Shown piece after piece: positions 1 through 9,442 of a stretch of DNA of 64,000 bases; position 1 is the stretch's first letter, and each line of letters starts with the position of its first letter. The notes beneath the pieces are model-generated. The model searched no databases. It saw nothing but the letters and a program-made list of their open reading frames with translations, and was not told the origin of the DNA. The DNA is from Flavipsychrobacter sp. (lineage in GTDB: Bacteria > Bacteroidota > Bacteroidia > Chitinophagales > Chitinophagaceae): contig JAFIGV010000019.1 in the NCBI GenBank assembly GCA_017849575.1, forward strand, positions 372,001 to 436,000. Direction: 5' to 3'. The position numbers and the translations under genes are program-made.

Positions 1-2
1 AT

Positions 3-131
3 CTCTGTATGATGATGCGAGGTGTCTCCAAGCAGAATAGTGTCACAACTACCTCTGCATTCAGCGGTCAGTTTGAAGCTAATGAGACCCGCTCTGAGTT
101 TTTAAAGCTCATCACGGCAGAACTTTATTAA
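3..131 (+). CDS. folE: GTP cyclohydrolase I, C-terminal fragment
   Basis: The last 42 codons of a gene cut by the left window edge. The frame reads [13 protein letters not shown], then TTTSAFSG, then TRSEFLKLI before a TAA. This is the conserved C-terminal block of FolE, with the MMRGV and KQNS segments and the closing TR-EF-LI. FolE converts GTP to 7,8-dihydroneopterin triphosphate, the first step of tetrahydrofolate or queuosine-type pterin synthesis in the cytoplasm. The zinc-binding and catalytic residues upstream lie outside the window, so intactness cannot be judged. Too short for domain boundaries, but the tail is diagnostic. Confidence 0.88.
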   Translation, partial: LCMMMRGVSKQNSVTTTSAFSGQFEANETRSEFLKLITAELY

Positions 132-182
132 AACTGAGTACTTTCTGCCAAAGTCAATTATATTTGCAGCCCCAACCGGTTT

Positions 183-256
183 CGGGACGTAGCGCAGCCC
201 GGTAGCGCATCAGCATGGGGTGCTGGGGGTCGCTGGTTCGAATCCAGTCGTCCCGA
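183..256 (+). tRNA. tRNA-Pro (anticodon GGG)
   Basis: A complete cloverleaf can be folded by hand. The acceptor stem CGGGACG (183-189) pairs with CGTCCCG (249-255), with discriminator A256. The D stem is GCGC/GCGC. The anticodon stem TCAGC/GCTGG closes the loop ATGGGGT, giving anticodon GGG at 217-219. The T arm GCTGG-TTCGAAT-CCAGT contains the usual TTCGA. The 3' CCA is not encoded (CGA follows), as is normal in Bacteroidota, so it is added by the CCA-adding enzyme, one of which is encoded at 26380-27804. Confidence 0.95.
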
Positions 257-381
257 CGAAACCAAAGCCTTTCACATTTGTGGAGGGCTTTATTTTTTTG
301 CAATCCATAGTGCACCGCTCCGCAAACTTTCGGTTCCGCGCCTTTTCTGTTGATGGCTGAGCTTAGGCACCGCCGCTCCGG

Positions 382-756
382 CTACGCTTTTGCCGATTTC
401 TTTTTCTTTTTTCGGCTGGTGCGTTTCTTATTTTTTTGTTGCTGATCTTGCTCTTTCCCAAACAATGTCCGGAGCTCGTCTTTAGCCTGCTCCAGTTTTT
501 CCCGCCTTTTTTGTGAGAGATTTTTCCCTGCGCGATTGATGTAAAAATTCAACATAGACATGGCAGACCTAAACGCATTCGTCTTTTTACGACGGCTGCG
601 TTTCGCCGATTTCTTCAGCGAAGCTGCAATCTCATACGGGTCGTCTTTTTTAAACACATTGTCTTCCAGATCTAAAGCATCGCTACGCTCGGTTACCTTT
701 TTGGACCACCGATGCTTTCTGCTTGTCCTTTTATGTCCCTTTGCTGTCGTTGCCAT
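382..756 (-). CDS. DUF3175 domain protein
   Basis: A small, very basic protein of 124 residues. The core contains a HRWSKKVTERSDALDLE segment, then VFKKDDPYEIAASLKKSA and SAMSMLNFYINRAGKNL. This is the signature of the DUF3175 family, whose function is unknown. The C-terminal 25 residues are almost pure Lys/Arg/Ser with a QQQ stretch, resembling a nucleic-acid-binding tail. I start it at the ATG at 756 (MATTAKGHK), because an A-rich stretch precedes it and the extra 27 residues upstream do not resemble the family. It stands alone, divergent from glgE. Whether it has any role in DNA or stress biology is only suggested by its charge. Confidence 0.8.
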   Translation of the reverse strand: MATTAKGHKRTSRKHRWSKKVTERSDALDLEDNVFKKDDPYEIAASLKKSAKRSRRKKTNAFRSAMSMLNFYINRAGKNLSQKRREKLEQAKDELRTLFGKEQDQQQKNKKRTSRKKKKKSAKA

Positions 757-932
757 TAAAGTTTTTTTTTGACCGGGATGGATAACAATAAATGCATACC
801 AGCAGCGAAAGCTTCTTTTTTGCTCCGCTATTTCCACAGACTGGAATGAATTTTATACCTCCAATACCACTATAGTCAAAGAACGCTCCGGCGTTTTACA
901 CCGATTTGCAACGATTAAAAATTTGCTTTTGA

Positions 933-2885
933 ATGATCAATTTGCCAGGCAGAAAAAGGGTGGTTATTGACCGGGTAACACCTTATCTGGACGGTGGCCG
1001 GTATCCCGCAAAGGCGGTAGTGCAGCAGGAATTTGAGATTAGCGCCGATATTTTTACTGATGGGCACGATGAAGTGGCCGCTACCGTGTTACTGAAACAT
1101 AATGCTGACCGTAGCTGGAAGGAATACCGGATGTCGCTGATCAATAACGATCGTTGGGTATATTCATTCTACCCGGAAAAAACAGGTTTATACCAATTCC
1201 AGATACATGCCTGGGTGGACCATTTTGCCACCTGGCGAAAAGGCCTTTTGAAAAAATATGAGGCCGGTCAGAATCTTGACGTCGAACTGCACATCGGAGC
1301 GGCCCTGATCGAGCAGGCGAGCCTGCGGGCACCCGGAAAAGAAAGACCACAAATACAGAATTTTATAGCAGCACTGCGTGAAGCCTCCGACACCGAAACT
1401 GCTTTGCTCGCCGCCACCAGCGATCAGCTTGCCTATGCCATGTTTAAGTGGCGCGATAAGAGCCTGGTGTCGGTGTTTCGGGAGGTTCCCCGGTTTGAAG
1501 TCGAAACCCGGCGAGCCTCTTTCAGCACCTGGTACGAGCTTTTTCCACGGTCGGCGGCTGCGGAGCCGGGCCGTCATGGAAATTTTAAAGACGTAAAACA
1601 GTTGTTGCCCCGTGTAGCAGAAATGGGCTTCGATACCTTGTATTTTCCCCCGATACACCCTATTGGAATGTTGAAGCGCAAGGGAAAGAACAATGCGCTC
1701 AACGCCGGGGAAGATGATCCGGGTTCGCCATGGGCCATTGGCAACCGGCAAGGTGGGCACAAAGCGATCCATCCCGAACTGGGCACGCTCCGGGACTTCC
1801 AGGAGCTCATTACCGAAGCGCAGAAATACAATATCGAGATAGCGATGGATATTGCCTATCAGTGCGCACCCGATCACCCCTATGTGAAAGAACATCCGCA
1901 GTGGTTTAGCTGGCGGCCCGATGGAACTGTTCAGTATGCTGAAAATCCACCTAAAAAATACGAAGACATTTTACCCTTCAACTTCGAAACAGAAGATTGG
2001 GAAAACCTCTGGCTCGAATTAAAAAGTGTTATTGATTTCTGGATAGACAAAGGTGTTCGCGTATTTCGTATCGATAATCCGCATACAAAGTCGTTTGCGT
2101 TCTGGGAATGGATGATCGGCGAGGTGAGAAGAGAACACCCGGAGGTTATATTTCTCGCAGAGGCTTTCACGAGGCCCCGTATCATGGAGCGACTGGCAAA
2201 GGCAGGCTTTAACCAATCCTATACCTACTTCACCTGGCGCAATACCGCAAAAGAACTCAGGGAGTATATGACGGAGCTGACCCGGAGCGATATGCGCTAT
2301 TACTTCCGCCCTAATTTCTGGCCCAACACACCCGATATACTTCCTCCGGAGATAAGCTACGGAGGAGAGACGGCACACATCCGACGACTCATCCTTGCTG
2401 CGACGCTATCCTCCAGTTATGGCATTTATGGTCCCGTATATGAATTTGGATTGACGCAAGCCATGCCCGGAAAGGAAGAATACATCGACAACGAAAAGTA
2501 CGAGCTCAGGCACTGGGACTGGAAGGCCTACACCCGCATCAAAGAACTGATAACACGGGTGAACCGGATCAGAAAAGAAAATCCTGCACTGCAGGATACC
2601 TACAACATTGAGTTTGCATCCTGCACCAACGATCAGATCCTCTGCTATGTGAAAACGGATAAGCAAACCGGCAACCAACTGATCATAGCTGTGAATATGG
2701 ATGGCTGGAATACCCAGAGCGGCCATGTATCCCTGCCGGTTGAAAAAGCCGGACTACCTGAGGGAGAATATACTGTTCGCGATTTGCTGAGCGGAGACAG
2801 ATACCACTGGCAGGGGGCCACACAGTTTGTGCAGCTCAATCCTTATGACATGCCGGCGCACATTCTGCGCGTAGAAAAAAAGTAA
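933..2885 (+). CDS. glgE: alpha-1,4-glucan:maltose-1-phosphate maltosyltransferase
   Basis: GlgE, 650 residues, extends linear alpha-1,4-glucans with maltosyl units from maltose-1-phosphate in the cytoplasm. Residues about 10-200 form the N-terminal dimerisation/DUF3416-type region, about 205-550 the GH13_3 barrel, and the rest a C-terminal beta domain. The retaining nucleophile is Asp381 (VFRIDNPHTK) and the acid/base Glu410 (FLAEAFTRP). Their 29-residue spacing matches characterised GlgE. The segment TLYFPPIHPIG is also typical. Only 6 bases separate it from the treS-maltokinase gene, which supplies its donor substrate, so the two are co-transcribed. Length and motifs are full; nothing is broken. 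Confidence 0.96.
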   Translation: MINLPGRKRVVIDRVTPYLDGGRYPAKAVVQQEFEISADIFTDGHDEVAATVLLKHNADRSWKEYRMSLINNDRWVYSFYPEKTGLYQFQIHAWVDHFATWRKGLLKKYEAGQNLDVELHIGAALIEQASLRAPGKERPQIQNFIAALREASDTETALLAATSDQLAYAMFKWRDKSLVSVFREVPRFEVETRRASFSTWYELFPRSAAAEPGRHGNFKDVKQLLPRVAEMGFDTLYFPPIHPIGMLKRKGKNNALNAGEDDPGSPWAIGNRQGGHKAIHPELGTLRDFQELITEAQKYNIEIAMDIAYQCAPDHPYVKEHPQWFSWRPDGTVQYAENPPKKYEDILPFNFETEDWENLWLELKSVIDFWIDKGVRVFRIDNPHTKSFAFWEWMIGEVRREHPEVIFLAEAFTRPRIMERLAKAGFNQSYTYFTWRNTAKELREYMTELTRSDMRYYFRPNFWPNTPDILPPEISYGGETAHIRRLILAATLSSSYGIYGPVYEFGLTQAMPGKEEYIDNEKYELRHWDWKAYTRIKELITRVNRIRKENPALQDTYNIEFASCTNDQILCYVKTDKQTGNQLIIAVNMDGWNTQSGHVSLPVEKAGLPEGEYTVRDLLSGDRYHWQGATQFVQLNPYDMPAHILRVEKK

Positions 2886-2891
2886 GCCCAC

Positions 2892-5800
2892 ATGATGACG
2901 GACAAAAGCACTATTCTCGACGAAAAGCTACACTGGTATAAAGACGCCGTGATCTATGAACTGCATATCAAAGCCTTTGCTGACAGCAGCGGTGATGGTA
3001 TCGGCGATTTCACAGGGCTGATGCAAAAGCTGGATTACCTTCAAAATCTGGGCGTCACAGCCATTTGGCTTCTGCCTTTTTATCCTTCGCCTTTAAAAGA
3101 CGACGGTTATGATATAGCCGACTACTACAGCATCAACCCTTCTTATGGAGATATCCGGCAGTTCAAAAAGTTTCTTAATGAAGCGCACAAACGTGGGTTG
3201 AAAGTGATTACCGAGCTGGTGATCAATCACACTTCCGATCAGCACCCCTGGTTTCAGCGAGCCAGAAAGGCGCCCCGGAATTCGCCGGAGCGAGACTTCT
3301 ATGTATGGACCGATGATCCGAAACAATTTCGTGAAGTACGCATCATCTTTCAGGACTTCGAATCGTCCAACTGGACCTGGGATCCGGTGGCGCAACAATA
3401 CTACTGGCACCGGTTCTTTCATCATCAGCCCGATCTGAATTATGACAACCCTCTTGTTCAGCAGGAGGTTTTCAAAATGATAGATTACTGGTGCGAAATG
3501 GGCGTTGATGGTTTTAGACTCGATGCTGTTCCCTATCTTTTTGAGCGAGAGGGAACCAATTGCGAAAACCTGCCGGAGACGCACGATTTTTTAAAGCGTC
3601 TTCGCACCCATGTCGATACAAAGCACCCGGGCACCATGCTGCTGGCAGAAGCCAATATGTGGCCGGAAGATTCTGCTTCATATTTTGGCAAGGGCGACGA
3701 ATGCCATATGAACTATCACTTCCCTGCCATGCCTCGTATGTTCATGGCTTTACAAATGGAAGATCGTTATCCCATCACGGATATTTTTGACCAGACACCG
3801 CAGATACCCGACACCTGTCAGTGGGCCATGTTCCTTCGCAACCATGATGAGCTGACGCTCGAAATGGTAACCGACGAAGAACGGGATTACATGTACAAAG
3901 TGTATGTGAAAGATCCCAAAGCGCGCATTAACCTGGGCATACGCCACAGGCTGGCACCGCTCATGGGCAACGACAGAAAAAAAATTGAACTGCTCAACTA
4001 TTTATTGTTCTCCCTGCCGGGTACGCCTGTCATTTACTATGGCGATGAAATCGGTATGGGCGACAACTTTTACCTCGGCGATCGTGATGGCGTCCGCACC
4101 CCCATGCAGTGGAGTGATGACCGCAATGCCGGCTTTTCCGATTGCAATCCGCACAAGCTTTATTTACCCGTAATCCTCGACCCCGAATATCATTATGAGA
4201 CGGTGAATGTGGAACGTCAGTCGGGCAGTACCACTTCCTTGCTCTGGTGGATGCGCAGGATCATCAATACACGAAAAAAATACAAGGCTTTTTCGCGTGG
4301 CGACATGGTTTTTATAAATAATGAAAACCCCAAGATACTCGCCTTTACCCGCAGCTACGAGCAGGAGACCATGCTGGTCATAGCCAACCTCTCCCGTTTT
4401 ATACAACCGGTTGAACTCGATCTGTATGCTTTTGGCGGATATCAGCCCGTAGAGGTTTTTAGCCGAAATAAGTTTCCGCAGATCAAGGCCGACACCGCTT
4501 ATTTTTTTACGCTGGGTCCGCACGACTGTCAATGGTTTTTGCTGGAGCAGACCACCGAAAAACACCATGAACAATCTCTTTCATCCATTAGTCTGAAGAA
4601 GTGGAGTGATGTACTGACCACGGCTTCGCTGGAGCAGGTAGAGAACGAAGTGTTGCCGGGATACCTGATGAATGTGCGCTGGTTCGGAGGAAAGGGTCGT
4701 ACGTTGCAGGGCATAAGGGTAACCGACTATGCAGAGGTGCCGCTGGCAGATTTTAGCGCATACCTGCTGCTTGTAGAAGTGAGTTACGAAAGCGGATTGC
4801 CGGAGTTATATCAGCTCGCGCTCGGTTTTGCAAAGGGCGAGGAAGCCAGCCGGCTGCGGGAAGTCTCGCCCAAATCCGTGATCGCTTATGCCAGTGTAAA
4901 TGGCGAAGAAGGTATTGTGTATGATGCCGTATATGGCAACGACCTTCAGCAGGAATTGCTACATCGTATGGCCGGCAATCAGGACATAGCGCTCAAAAAC
5001 GCCACACTCGAGTTTTCTTCCTCAAGAGTGCTCAAGCGGTATTTGAAAGAGCAGGAAAAAGTCCGCTCCCGGCTCCTGTCTGCCGAACAAAGCAATACCT
5101 CGCTGGTGTATGAAAATGCATTTTTCCTGAAGCTCTACCGAAAAGTGGACCGCGCAGTCAATCCCGATGTGGAAATCACACAGTTTCTTTCTGAAAAGGC
5201 CAGGTTCAAAAACATACCGGCCTATGTGGGTGCTGTAATATGGAAAGACAAGTCGCACCACATTGTGCTGGGCATGATGCAGGAAATGGTGGACAATAGC
5301 GGCGACGCCTGGAGCTACATGCTCGACCGCCTGGCTGCTTACAATGAGAAAATTCTGTCGCGTCAGGATGATTATCGCCAAAACATGACGGCCCTGCGGG
5401 GAACCCTTACACAACCTGCAGGGTATGATGAGCTGCCCGACCGGATGAAAGAACTGCTCGATGCCACCGTGGCAGAACGTGCGCGCCTGCTGGGTGTACG
5501 CACAGGCGAGATGCACCTTGCGCTGGCATCAGACCAGGAGACACCTGAGTTTCGCCCTGAAGAGTTTTCATTGCACTATCAGCGTTCCTTGTTTTCTTCG
5601 TTCCAGTCGCTTGTGCGGGCCACCTTTCAGAACCAGGCCCGGGCGCTGAAAAAGCTTCCCGACGCTTTGCGTAAAGAAGCAGAAGAGATTTTAGGCCGGA
5701 AAGAAGAGCTGCTCTCAGCGTTGAAACGTATTTATCAGAAGAAGTTTAACTCTGTAAAGACGCGGATTCACGGCGACTATCATCTGGGTCAGGTGCTTTT

Positions 5801-6230
5801 TACCGGCAAGGACTTCATCATTCTTGATTTTGAAGGAGAGCCGGCACGGAGCTACAGCGAACGAAGGCTCAAGAGATCTCCGCTGCGCGATGTTGCGGGA
5901 ATGATTCGTTCGTTTCATTATGCCGCTTATGGTGCTCTTTTTCTGAACGACCAGATACGCGATGAGGACTTGCCGGTGTTACTTCCTTTTGCAGAACAAT
6001 GGTATCACTATATGAGCGGGTTCTTTATGCAGGCCTATCTGGCCACGGTAAAGGGCAGTGATTTTATTCCCGGCGACCGCGAAGATCTGAATATCCTGCT
6101 GCAAACCTATATTCTGGAAAAAGCGATCTACGAACTGAATTATGAATTGAATAACCGTCCCGATTGGCTCATTATTCCCATACGGGGTATCACTTCAATT
6201 CTGGAAAAAGCAAAGGCAGAAAAAGCCTGA
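2892..6230 (+). CDS. treS: trehalose synthase-maltokinase fusion (TreS-Pep2)
   Basis: A 1112-residue two-enzyme protein. Residues 1-550 are a GH13_16 trehalose synthase that interconverts trehalose and maltose. The motif GFRLDAVPYL carries nucleophile Asp211, LLAEANMWP the acid Glu253, and FLRNHDE the third carboxylate. From about residue 570 it is a maltokinase (Mak/Pep2): WFGGKGR at 597, the aminoglycoside-phosphotransferase-like catalytic loop HGDYHLGQVL with His960 and Asp962, and the metal-binding DFEGEP beginning at Asp979. The kinase phosphorylates the maltose to maltose-1-phosphate for GlgE, encoded just upstream. Fusion of the two steps is known in many bacteria and would channel maltose. 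Both halves appear intact. Confidence 0.95.
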   Translation: MMTDKSTILDEKLHWYKDAVIYELHIKAFADSSGDGIGDFTGLMQKLDYLQNLGVTAIWLLPFYPSPLKDDGYDIADYYSINPSYGDIRQFKKFLNEAHKRGLKVITELVINHTSDQHPWFQRARKAPRNSPERDFYVWTDDPKQFREVRIIFQDFESSNWTWDPVAQQYYWHRFFHHQPDLNYDNPLVQQEVFKMIDYWCEMGVDGFRLDAVPYLFEREGTNCENLPETHDFLKRLRTHVDTKHPGTMLLAEANMWPEDSASYFGKGDECHMNYHFPAMPRMFMALQMEDRYPITDIFDQTPQIPDTCQWAMFLRNHDELTLEMVTDEERDYMYKVYVKDPKARINLGIRHRLAPLMGNDRKKIELLNYLLFSLPGTPVIYYGDEIGMGDNFYLGDRDGVRTPMQWSDDRNAGFSDCNPHKLYLPVILDPEYHYETVNVERQSGSTTSLLWWMRRIINTRKKYKAFSRGDMVFINNENPKILAFTRSYEQETMLVIANLSRFIQPVELDLYAFGGYQPVEVFSRNKFPQIKADTAYFFTLGPHDCQWFLLEQTTEKHHEQSLSSISLKKWSDVLTTASLEQVENEVLPGYLMNVRWFGGKGRTLQGIRVTDYAEVPLADFSAYLLLVEVSYESGLPELYQLALGFAKGEEASRLREVSPKSVIAYASVNGEEGIVYDAVYGNDLQQELLHRMAGNQDIALKNATLEFSSSRVLKRYLKEQEKVRSRLLSAEQSNTSLVYENAFFLKLYRKVDRAVNPDVEITQFLSEKARFKNIPAYVGAVIWKDKSHHIVLGMMQEMVDNSGDAWSYMLDRLAAYNEKILSRQDDYRQNMTALRGTLTQPAGYDELPDRMKELLDATVAERARLLGVRTGEMHLALASDQETPEFRPEEFSLHYQRSLFSSFQSLVRATFQNQARALKKLPDALRKEAEEILGRKEELLSALKRIYQKKFNSVKTRIHGDYHLGQVLFTGKDFIILDFEGEPARSYSERRLKRSPLRDVAGMIRSFHYAAYGALFLNDQIRDEDLPVLLPFAEQWYHYMSGFFMQAYLATVKGSDFIPGDREDLNILLQTYILEKAIYELNYELNNRPDWLIIPIRGITSILEKAKAEKA

Positions 6231-6300
6231 TGACATTCAACTTCCTTGTTGTCTTACACCCGGGCGTTTAATTCTGGAACAGATTTTATGTGTTTGAAGT

Positions 6301-8349
6301 ATGGCCAAATCCACCCGAAAAAAGAAAGTTATTGATGAAGACACTTTGCAGGAAGTAACCTCCGCAGACAGTAGTGCCGGTATCCCGACGGTCCGCAGAA
6401 CGCGAAAGGTATCTGCCCCTGCCCCTGCTGGCGAAGTGCCGCAGATAAATGAAGAGTACTGCAGCCTGTTTACGGAGTTTGATATTGATCTGTTTAAGGC
6501 CGGAAAACATTTTTACCTCTACAACAAATTAGGTGCGCACCTTGTGCAGCACAACGGGGTGAAAGGTACCTACTTTGCACTCTGGGCTCCAAATGCCCGT
6601 CAGGTTTCGGTCATCGGAACCTTCAACGGCTGGAACCGCGGAGAACATGCACTATCCGTGCGCTGGGATGGATCCGGCATCTGGGAAACTTTTATTCCGG
6701 GTCTGGAACAGGGTGCCTGGTACAAGTATTTCATAGAATCGAATAACGGAACAAAGGTAGAGAAGGGTGATCCTTATGCGGTGCACTGGGAAACTCCGCC
6801 GGCTACAGCATCGGTGGTCTGGAATCTTGACTACCAATGGAACGATAGCAAGTGGATGAATGACCGGGCAAAGCAACACATCCTTTCGACACCGCTGTCG
6901 GTTTATGAAGTGCACTTGGGCTCGTGGAGGAAAACAGAAGATAACCGCTTCCTTACCTATCGCGAAATTGCAGAGCAGTTGCCTGCCTATTGTAAGGAAA
7001 TGGGCTTTACCCATGTAGAGCTTATGCCGGTTATGGAGCATCCGTTCTTCGGTTCCTGGGGCTATCAGATCACCGGTTACTTTGCTCCTTCCAGTCGTTT
7101 CGGCACACCTCAGGATTTCATGTACCTCGTCAACGAACTCCATCGGGCAAATATTGGTGTCATTCTCGACTGGGTGCCTTCGCATTTTCCCGGCGACGAA
7201 CATGGGTTGTATTTTTTCGATGGTACGCACTTGTATGAACACCCGGATCCGCGCAAGGGTTTTCACCCGGATTGGAACAGTTATATTTTTAATTATGGGC
7301 GCAATGAAGTACGAGCCTTTCTTATATCCAACGCCCTGTATTGGCTGGATAAATACCATATTGACGGATTGCGTGTAGATGCAGTCGCGTCCATGCTCTA
7401 CCTCGACTATTCCCGCAGCTATGGCGAATGGGAACCGAACGAACATGGAGGCCGCGAGAATCTGGATGCCCTCTATTTCCTGAAGTCTTTCAACGAAAGC
7501 GTTCATCAGTTTCATCCCGATACTTTTACAATAGCGGAAGAGTCCACTGCCTTTCCTGGCGTTACCCATCCTGTGGCTTCAGGTGGTCTTGGTTTCGATC
7601 TGAAGTGGATGATGGGTTGGATGCACGATACACTGCAATACTTTTCCAAAGATCCGATCTATCGCAGCCATCATCAGGGCCAGTTGATCTTCTCCCTTGT
7701 ATATGCTTTTTCTGAGCGGTTTCTGCTTCCCTTGTCGCACGATGAAGTGGTATATGGAAAGGCTTCTCTGATCAACAAAATGCCAGGCGATGATTGGCAG
7801 CAGTTTGCTAACCTCAGACTGTTGATGGCCTATATGTACGGCCATCCCGGCGCAAAAATGATTTTTCAGGGGGGCGAGTTTGCACAAAGACACGAGTGGC
7901 GGCACGACTATAGTCTTGACTGGCACGAAGCTGAGGCATCGTCTCATGCCGGAGTTCAGAAGCTGCTTGCCGCACTGAATACGCTCTACCGAAGCGAACC
8001 CGCACTGTATGAGCGCAATTTTTCAGGAGCGGGTTTTGAGTGGATCGACTTCAATGACAGTACCAACAGTGTGCTGTGCTGGCTTCGAAAAGGCGCAGAA
8101 GCTGCGGACGATCTGATAGTTGTTGCCAATTTTACGCCGGCGTGTCACAACAACTACCGTATCGGAGTTCCCGACATGGGCTATTATCGTGAGTTGCTGA
8201 ACACCGATGATGCACAGTTTTGGGGCTCTGGTTGTAAAAATGAACCTGAACTGGAAACAGCGCCTATTGCCAGACATGGTAAAACGCACAGTCTCTCACT
8301 GACGCTACCACCTTTGGGCGTTGTTTTTCTAAAGCGGATAATTAAGTAA
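6301..8349 (+). CDS. glgB: 1,4-alpha-glucan branching enzyme
   Basis: A GH13_9 branching enzyme of 682 residues that introduces alpha-1,6 branches into the linear glucan made by GlgE. Residues 1-50 are a basic/acidic low-complexity extension. CBM48 lies around 75-170 (YFALWAPNARQVSVIGTFNGW), the catalytic barrel about 190-560, and the all-beta C-terminal domain follows. Nucleophile Asp360 sits in DGLRVDAVASMLYLDYSR and acid/base Glu413 in FTIAEEST. PLSHDEVVYGK gives the third conserved acid. It lies 70 bases after treS-mak in the same direction and closes the plus-strand synthetic arm. A strong hairpin follows immediately after its stop. Confidence 0.96.
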   Translation: MAKSTRKKKVIDEDTLQEVTSADSSAGIPTVRRTRKVSAPAPAGEVPQINEEYCSLFTEFDIDLFKAGKHFYLYNKLGAHLVQHNGVKGTYFALWAPNARQVSVIGTFNGWNRGEHALSVRWDGSGIWETFIPGLEQGAWYKYFIESNNGTKVEKGDPYAVHWETPPATASVVWNLDYQWNDSKWMNDRAKQHILSTPLSVYEVHLGSWRKTEDNRFLTYREIAEQLPAYCKEMGFTHVELMPVMEHPFFGSWGYQITGYFAPSSRFGTPQDFMYLVNELHRANIGVILDWVPSHFPGDEHGLYFFDGTHLYEHPDPRKGFHPDWNSYIFNYGRNEVRAFLISNALYWLDKYHIDGLRVDAVASMLYLDYSRSYGEWEPNEHGGRENLDALYFLKSFNESVHQFHPDTFTIAEESTAFPGVTHPVASGGLGFDLKWMMGWMHDTLQYFSKDPIYRSHHQGQLIFSLVYAFSERFLLPLSHDEVVYGKASLINKMPGDDWQQFANLRLLMAYMYGHPGAKMIFQGGEFAQRHEWRHDYSLDWHEAEASSHAGVQKLLAALNTLYRSEPALYERNFSGAGFEWIDFNDSTNSVLCWLRKGAEAADDLIVVANFTPACHNNYRIGVPDMGYYRELLNTDDAQFWGSGCKNEPELETAPIARHGKTHSLSLTLPPLGVVFLKRIIK

Positions 8350-8353
8350 ACAA

Positions 8354-8384
8354 AAAAAGCGATGATACTCAATCATCGCTTTTT
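8354..8384. terminator. bidirectional terminator between glgB and tatA
   Basis: AAAAAGCGATGAT (8354-8366) pairs with ATCATCGCTTTTT (8372-8384) around a 5-base loop. The flanking A-run and T-run make it a rho-independent terminator on either strand, ending glgB (+) and tatA (-). The tatA stop codon TGA (8369-8371) lies inside the loop. Confidence 0.85.
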
Positions 8385-8563
8385 GTTGTGCCGCCTTCGC
8401 GGGCGTCTTTAAATTCTTTCATGCCTTTACCCAGCCCCTTGGCAAGTTCGGGTATCTTTTTCGCCCCGAAAAGTAAGACGATGGCGAGGATGATGAAGAC
8501 CCATTCCGTGCCGCCCGGCATGGACAGCAGAAGAAGAGATTTAACGAACAATGTTTGTTCCAT
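8369..8563 (-). CDS. tatA: Sec-independent translocase subunit TatA/TatE
   Basis: A 64-residue TatA-family subunit. One transmembrane helix (about residues 18-33, EWVFIILAIVLLFGAKKIP) is followed by the conserved FG-hinge and the amphipathic helix PELAKGLGKGMKEFKDA, then a short charged tail. TatA oligomers form the conduit for folded proteins carrying twin-arginine signals. It is the last gene of a minus-strand operon whose first gene encodes a protein with an SRRKFF twin-arginine signal, so TatA is encoded next to its likely cargo. No tatC is visible in the window. Confidence 0.95.
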   Translation of the reverse strand: MEQTLFVKSLLLLSMPGGTEWVFIILAIVLLFGAKKIPELAKGLGKGMKEFKDAREGGTTKSDD

Positions 8564-8618
8564 AGTACCTGGTTTAAAAAAGGGAGCGGCCTTTCCGCCG
8601 CTCCGATGAAATGATAAA

Positions 8619-9431
8619 TTACATGATGAACGGTCCCACGATATTCAGAACGGTAGCTGCATCCAATGGTTCATCAAAGGCCTCACTGGCTTCTTCAGCT
8701 CCTATGCCGCCTGCAATACCGTTGATTTGCACGCCACCTTGCATGGTGTTTTCCTCGCCGTTATAAATGGGTTGTACGGCAGAGCTTCCGATACCGCTCT
8801 GGTTGAGCGTGATCCATGGCTTTACATCTGCGCCCCTGGCCTTTCTCATCTGCCGGATATGGGCAGCGTGTCTTGCTTCTACAGAGTGGATGTTTAAGGC
8901 GGCGGTCAGGAAGGTGTTGTTGCTCATCAAGGCACCGGCGCCACCTTTGTAAGCTCGTACACCGGTGTCTTCGAAGGCCTGTGCTACGGCCAGCAGTGTG
9001 TCGTAATTGGTAAACACATCGCTGAAGGTACCGCCTGCGGTGAAGTCATAATTTTCCATGGCCTGTGGGGTGCCGCCTGCCGCCGATATGGCGCCGGTGA
9101 GGAAGTTGACGTGAGCTACCTCATGATCCCTGATGCCGGTGAAAGCCGCTACAGCAGCGGGCGTAGGGATGATAGACATAGCGTCTGTAAGCACTTTGTT
9201 GTAGAAAGCAGCTTCAAGATGTTCCAGTCTGAGCGCAAAATTCAAAGTGTCTATTACAGCATCGGTAGTTTTTCCGTAAGCTTTTTGAAATACAGAGCCT
9301 ACGGCAAAGGGTAAGGCTGTAAGGGCAATCCTTCGGCCCAAGCCCTTCAGCACATGGCGCCGCTCACTTGTTTTTTCAAATACTTCAGGGTCGGCTTTGG
9401 CAATTTCATTGAGGATATTTGCAAAATTCAT
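8619..9431 (-). CDS. ferritin-like domain protein (secreted type)
   Basis: 270 residues with a Ferritin_2-type four-helix core. The helix signatures ALRLEHLEAAFYNKVL, TGIRDHEVAHVNFL, AQAFEDTGVRAYKGG and IHSVEARHAAHIRQMR carry the Glu/His positions that could bind a di-metal site. The N-terminus has ERRHVLKGLGRRIALTALPFAVGS, a twin-arginine-like motif with a hydrophobic stretch, suggesting Tat export, but less canonically than its neighbour. It is paralogous to the protein at 9443-10147, 11 bases upstream in the same operon, and precedes tatA. The biochemical role of these extracytoplasmic ferritin-like proteins is not established; metal storage or oxidative stress defence is only an inference. 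Confidence 0.85.
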   Translation of the reverse strand: MNFANILNEIAKADPEVFEKTSERRHVLKGLGRRIALTALPFAVGSVFQKAYGKTTDAVIDTLNFALRLEHLEAAFYNKVLTDAMSIIPTPAAVAAFTGIRDHEVAHVNFLTGAISAAGGTPQAMENYDFTAGGTFSDVFTNYDTLLAVAQAFEDTGVRAYKGGAGALMSNNTFLTAALNIHSVEARHAAHIRQMRKARGADVKPWITLNQSGIGSSAVQPIYNGEENTMQGGVQINGIAGGIGAEEASEAFDEPLDAATVLNIVGPFIM

Positions 9432-9442
9432 GTTGAGGACAT

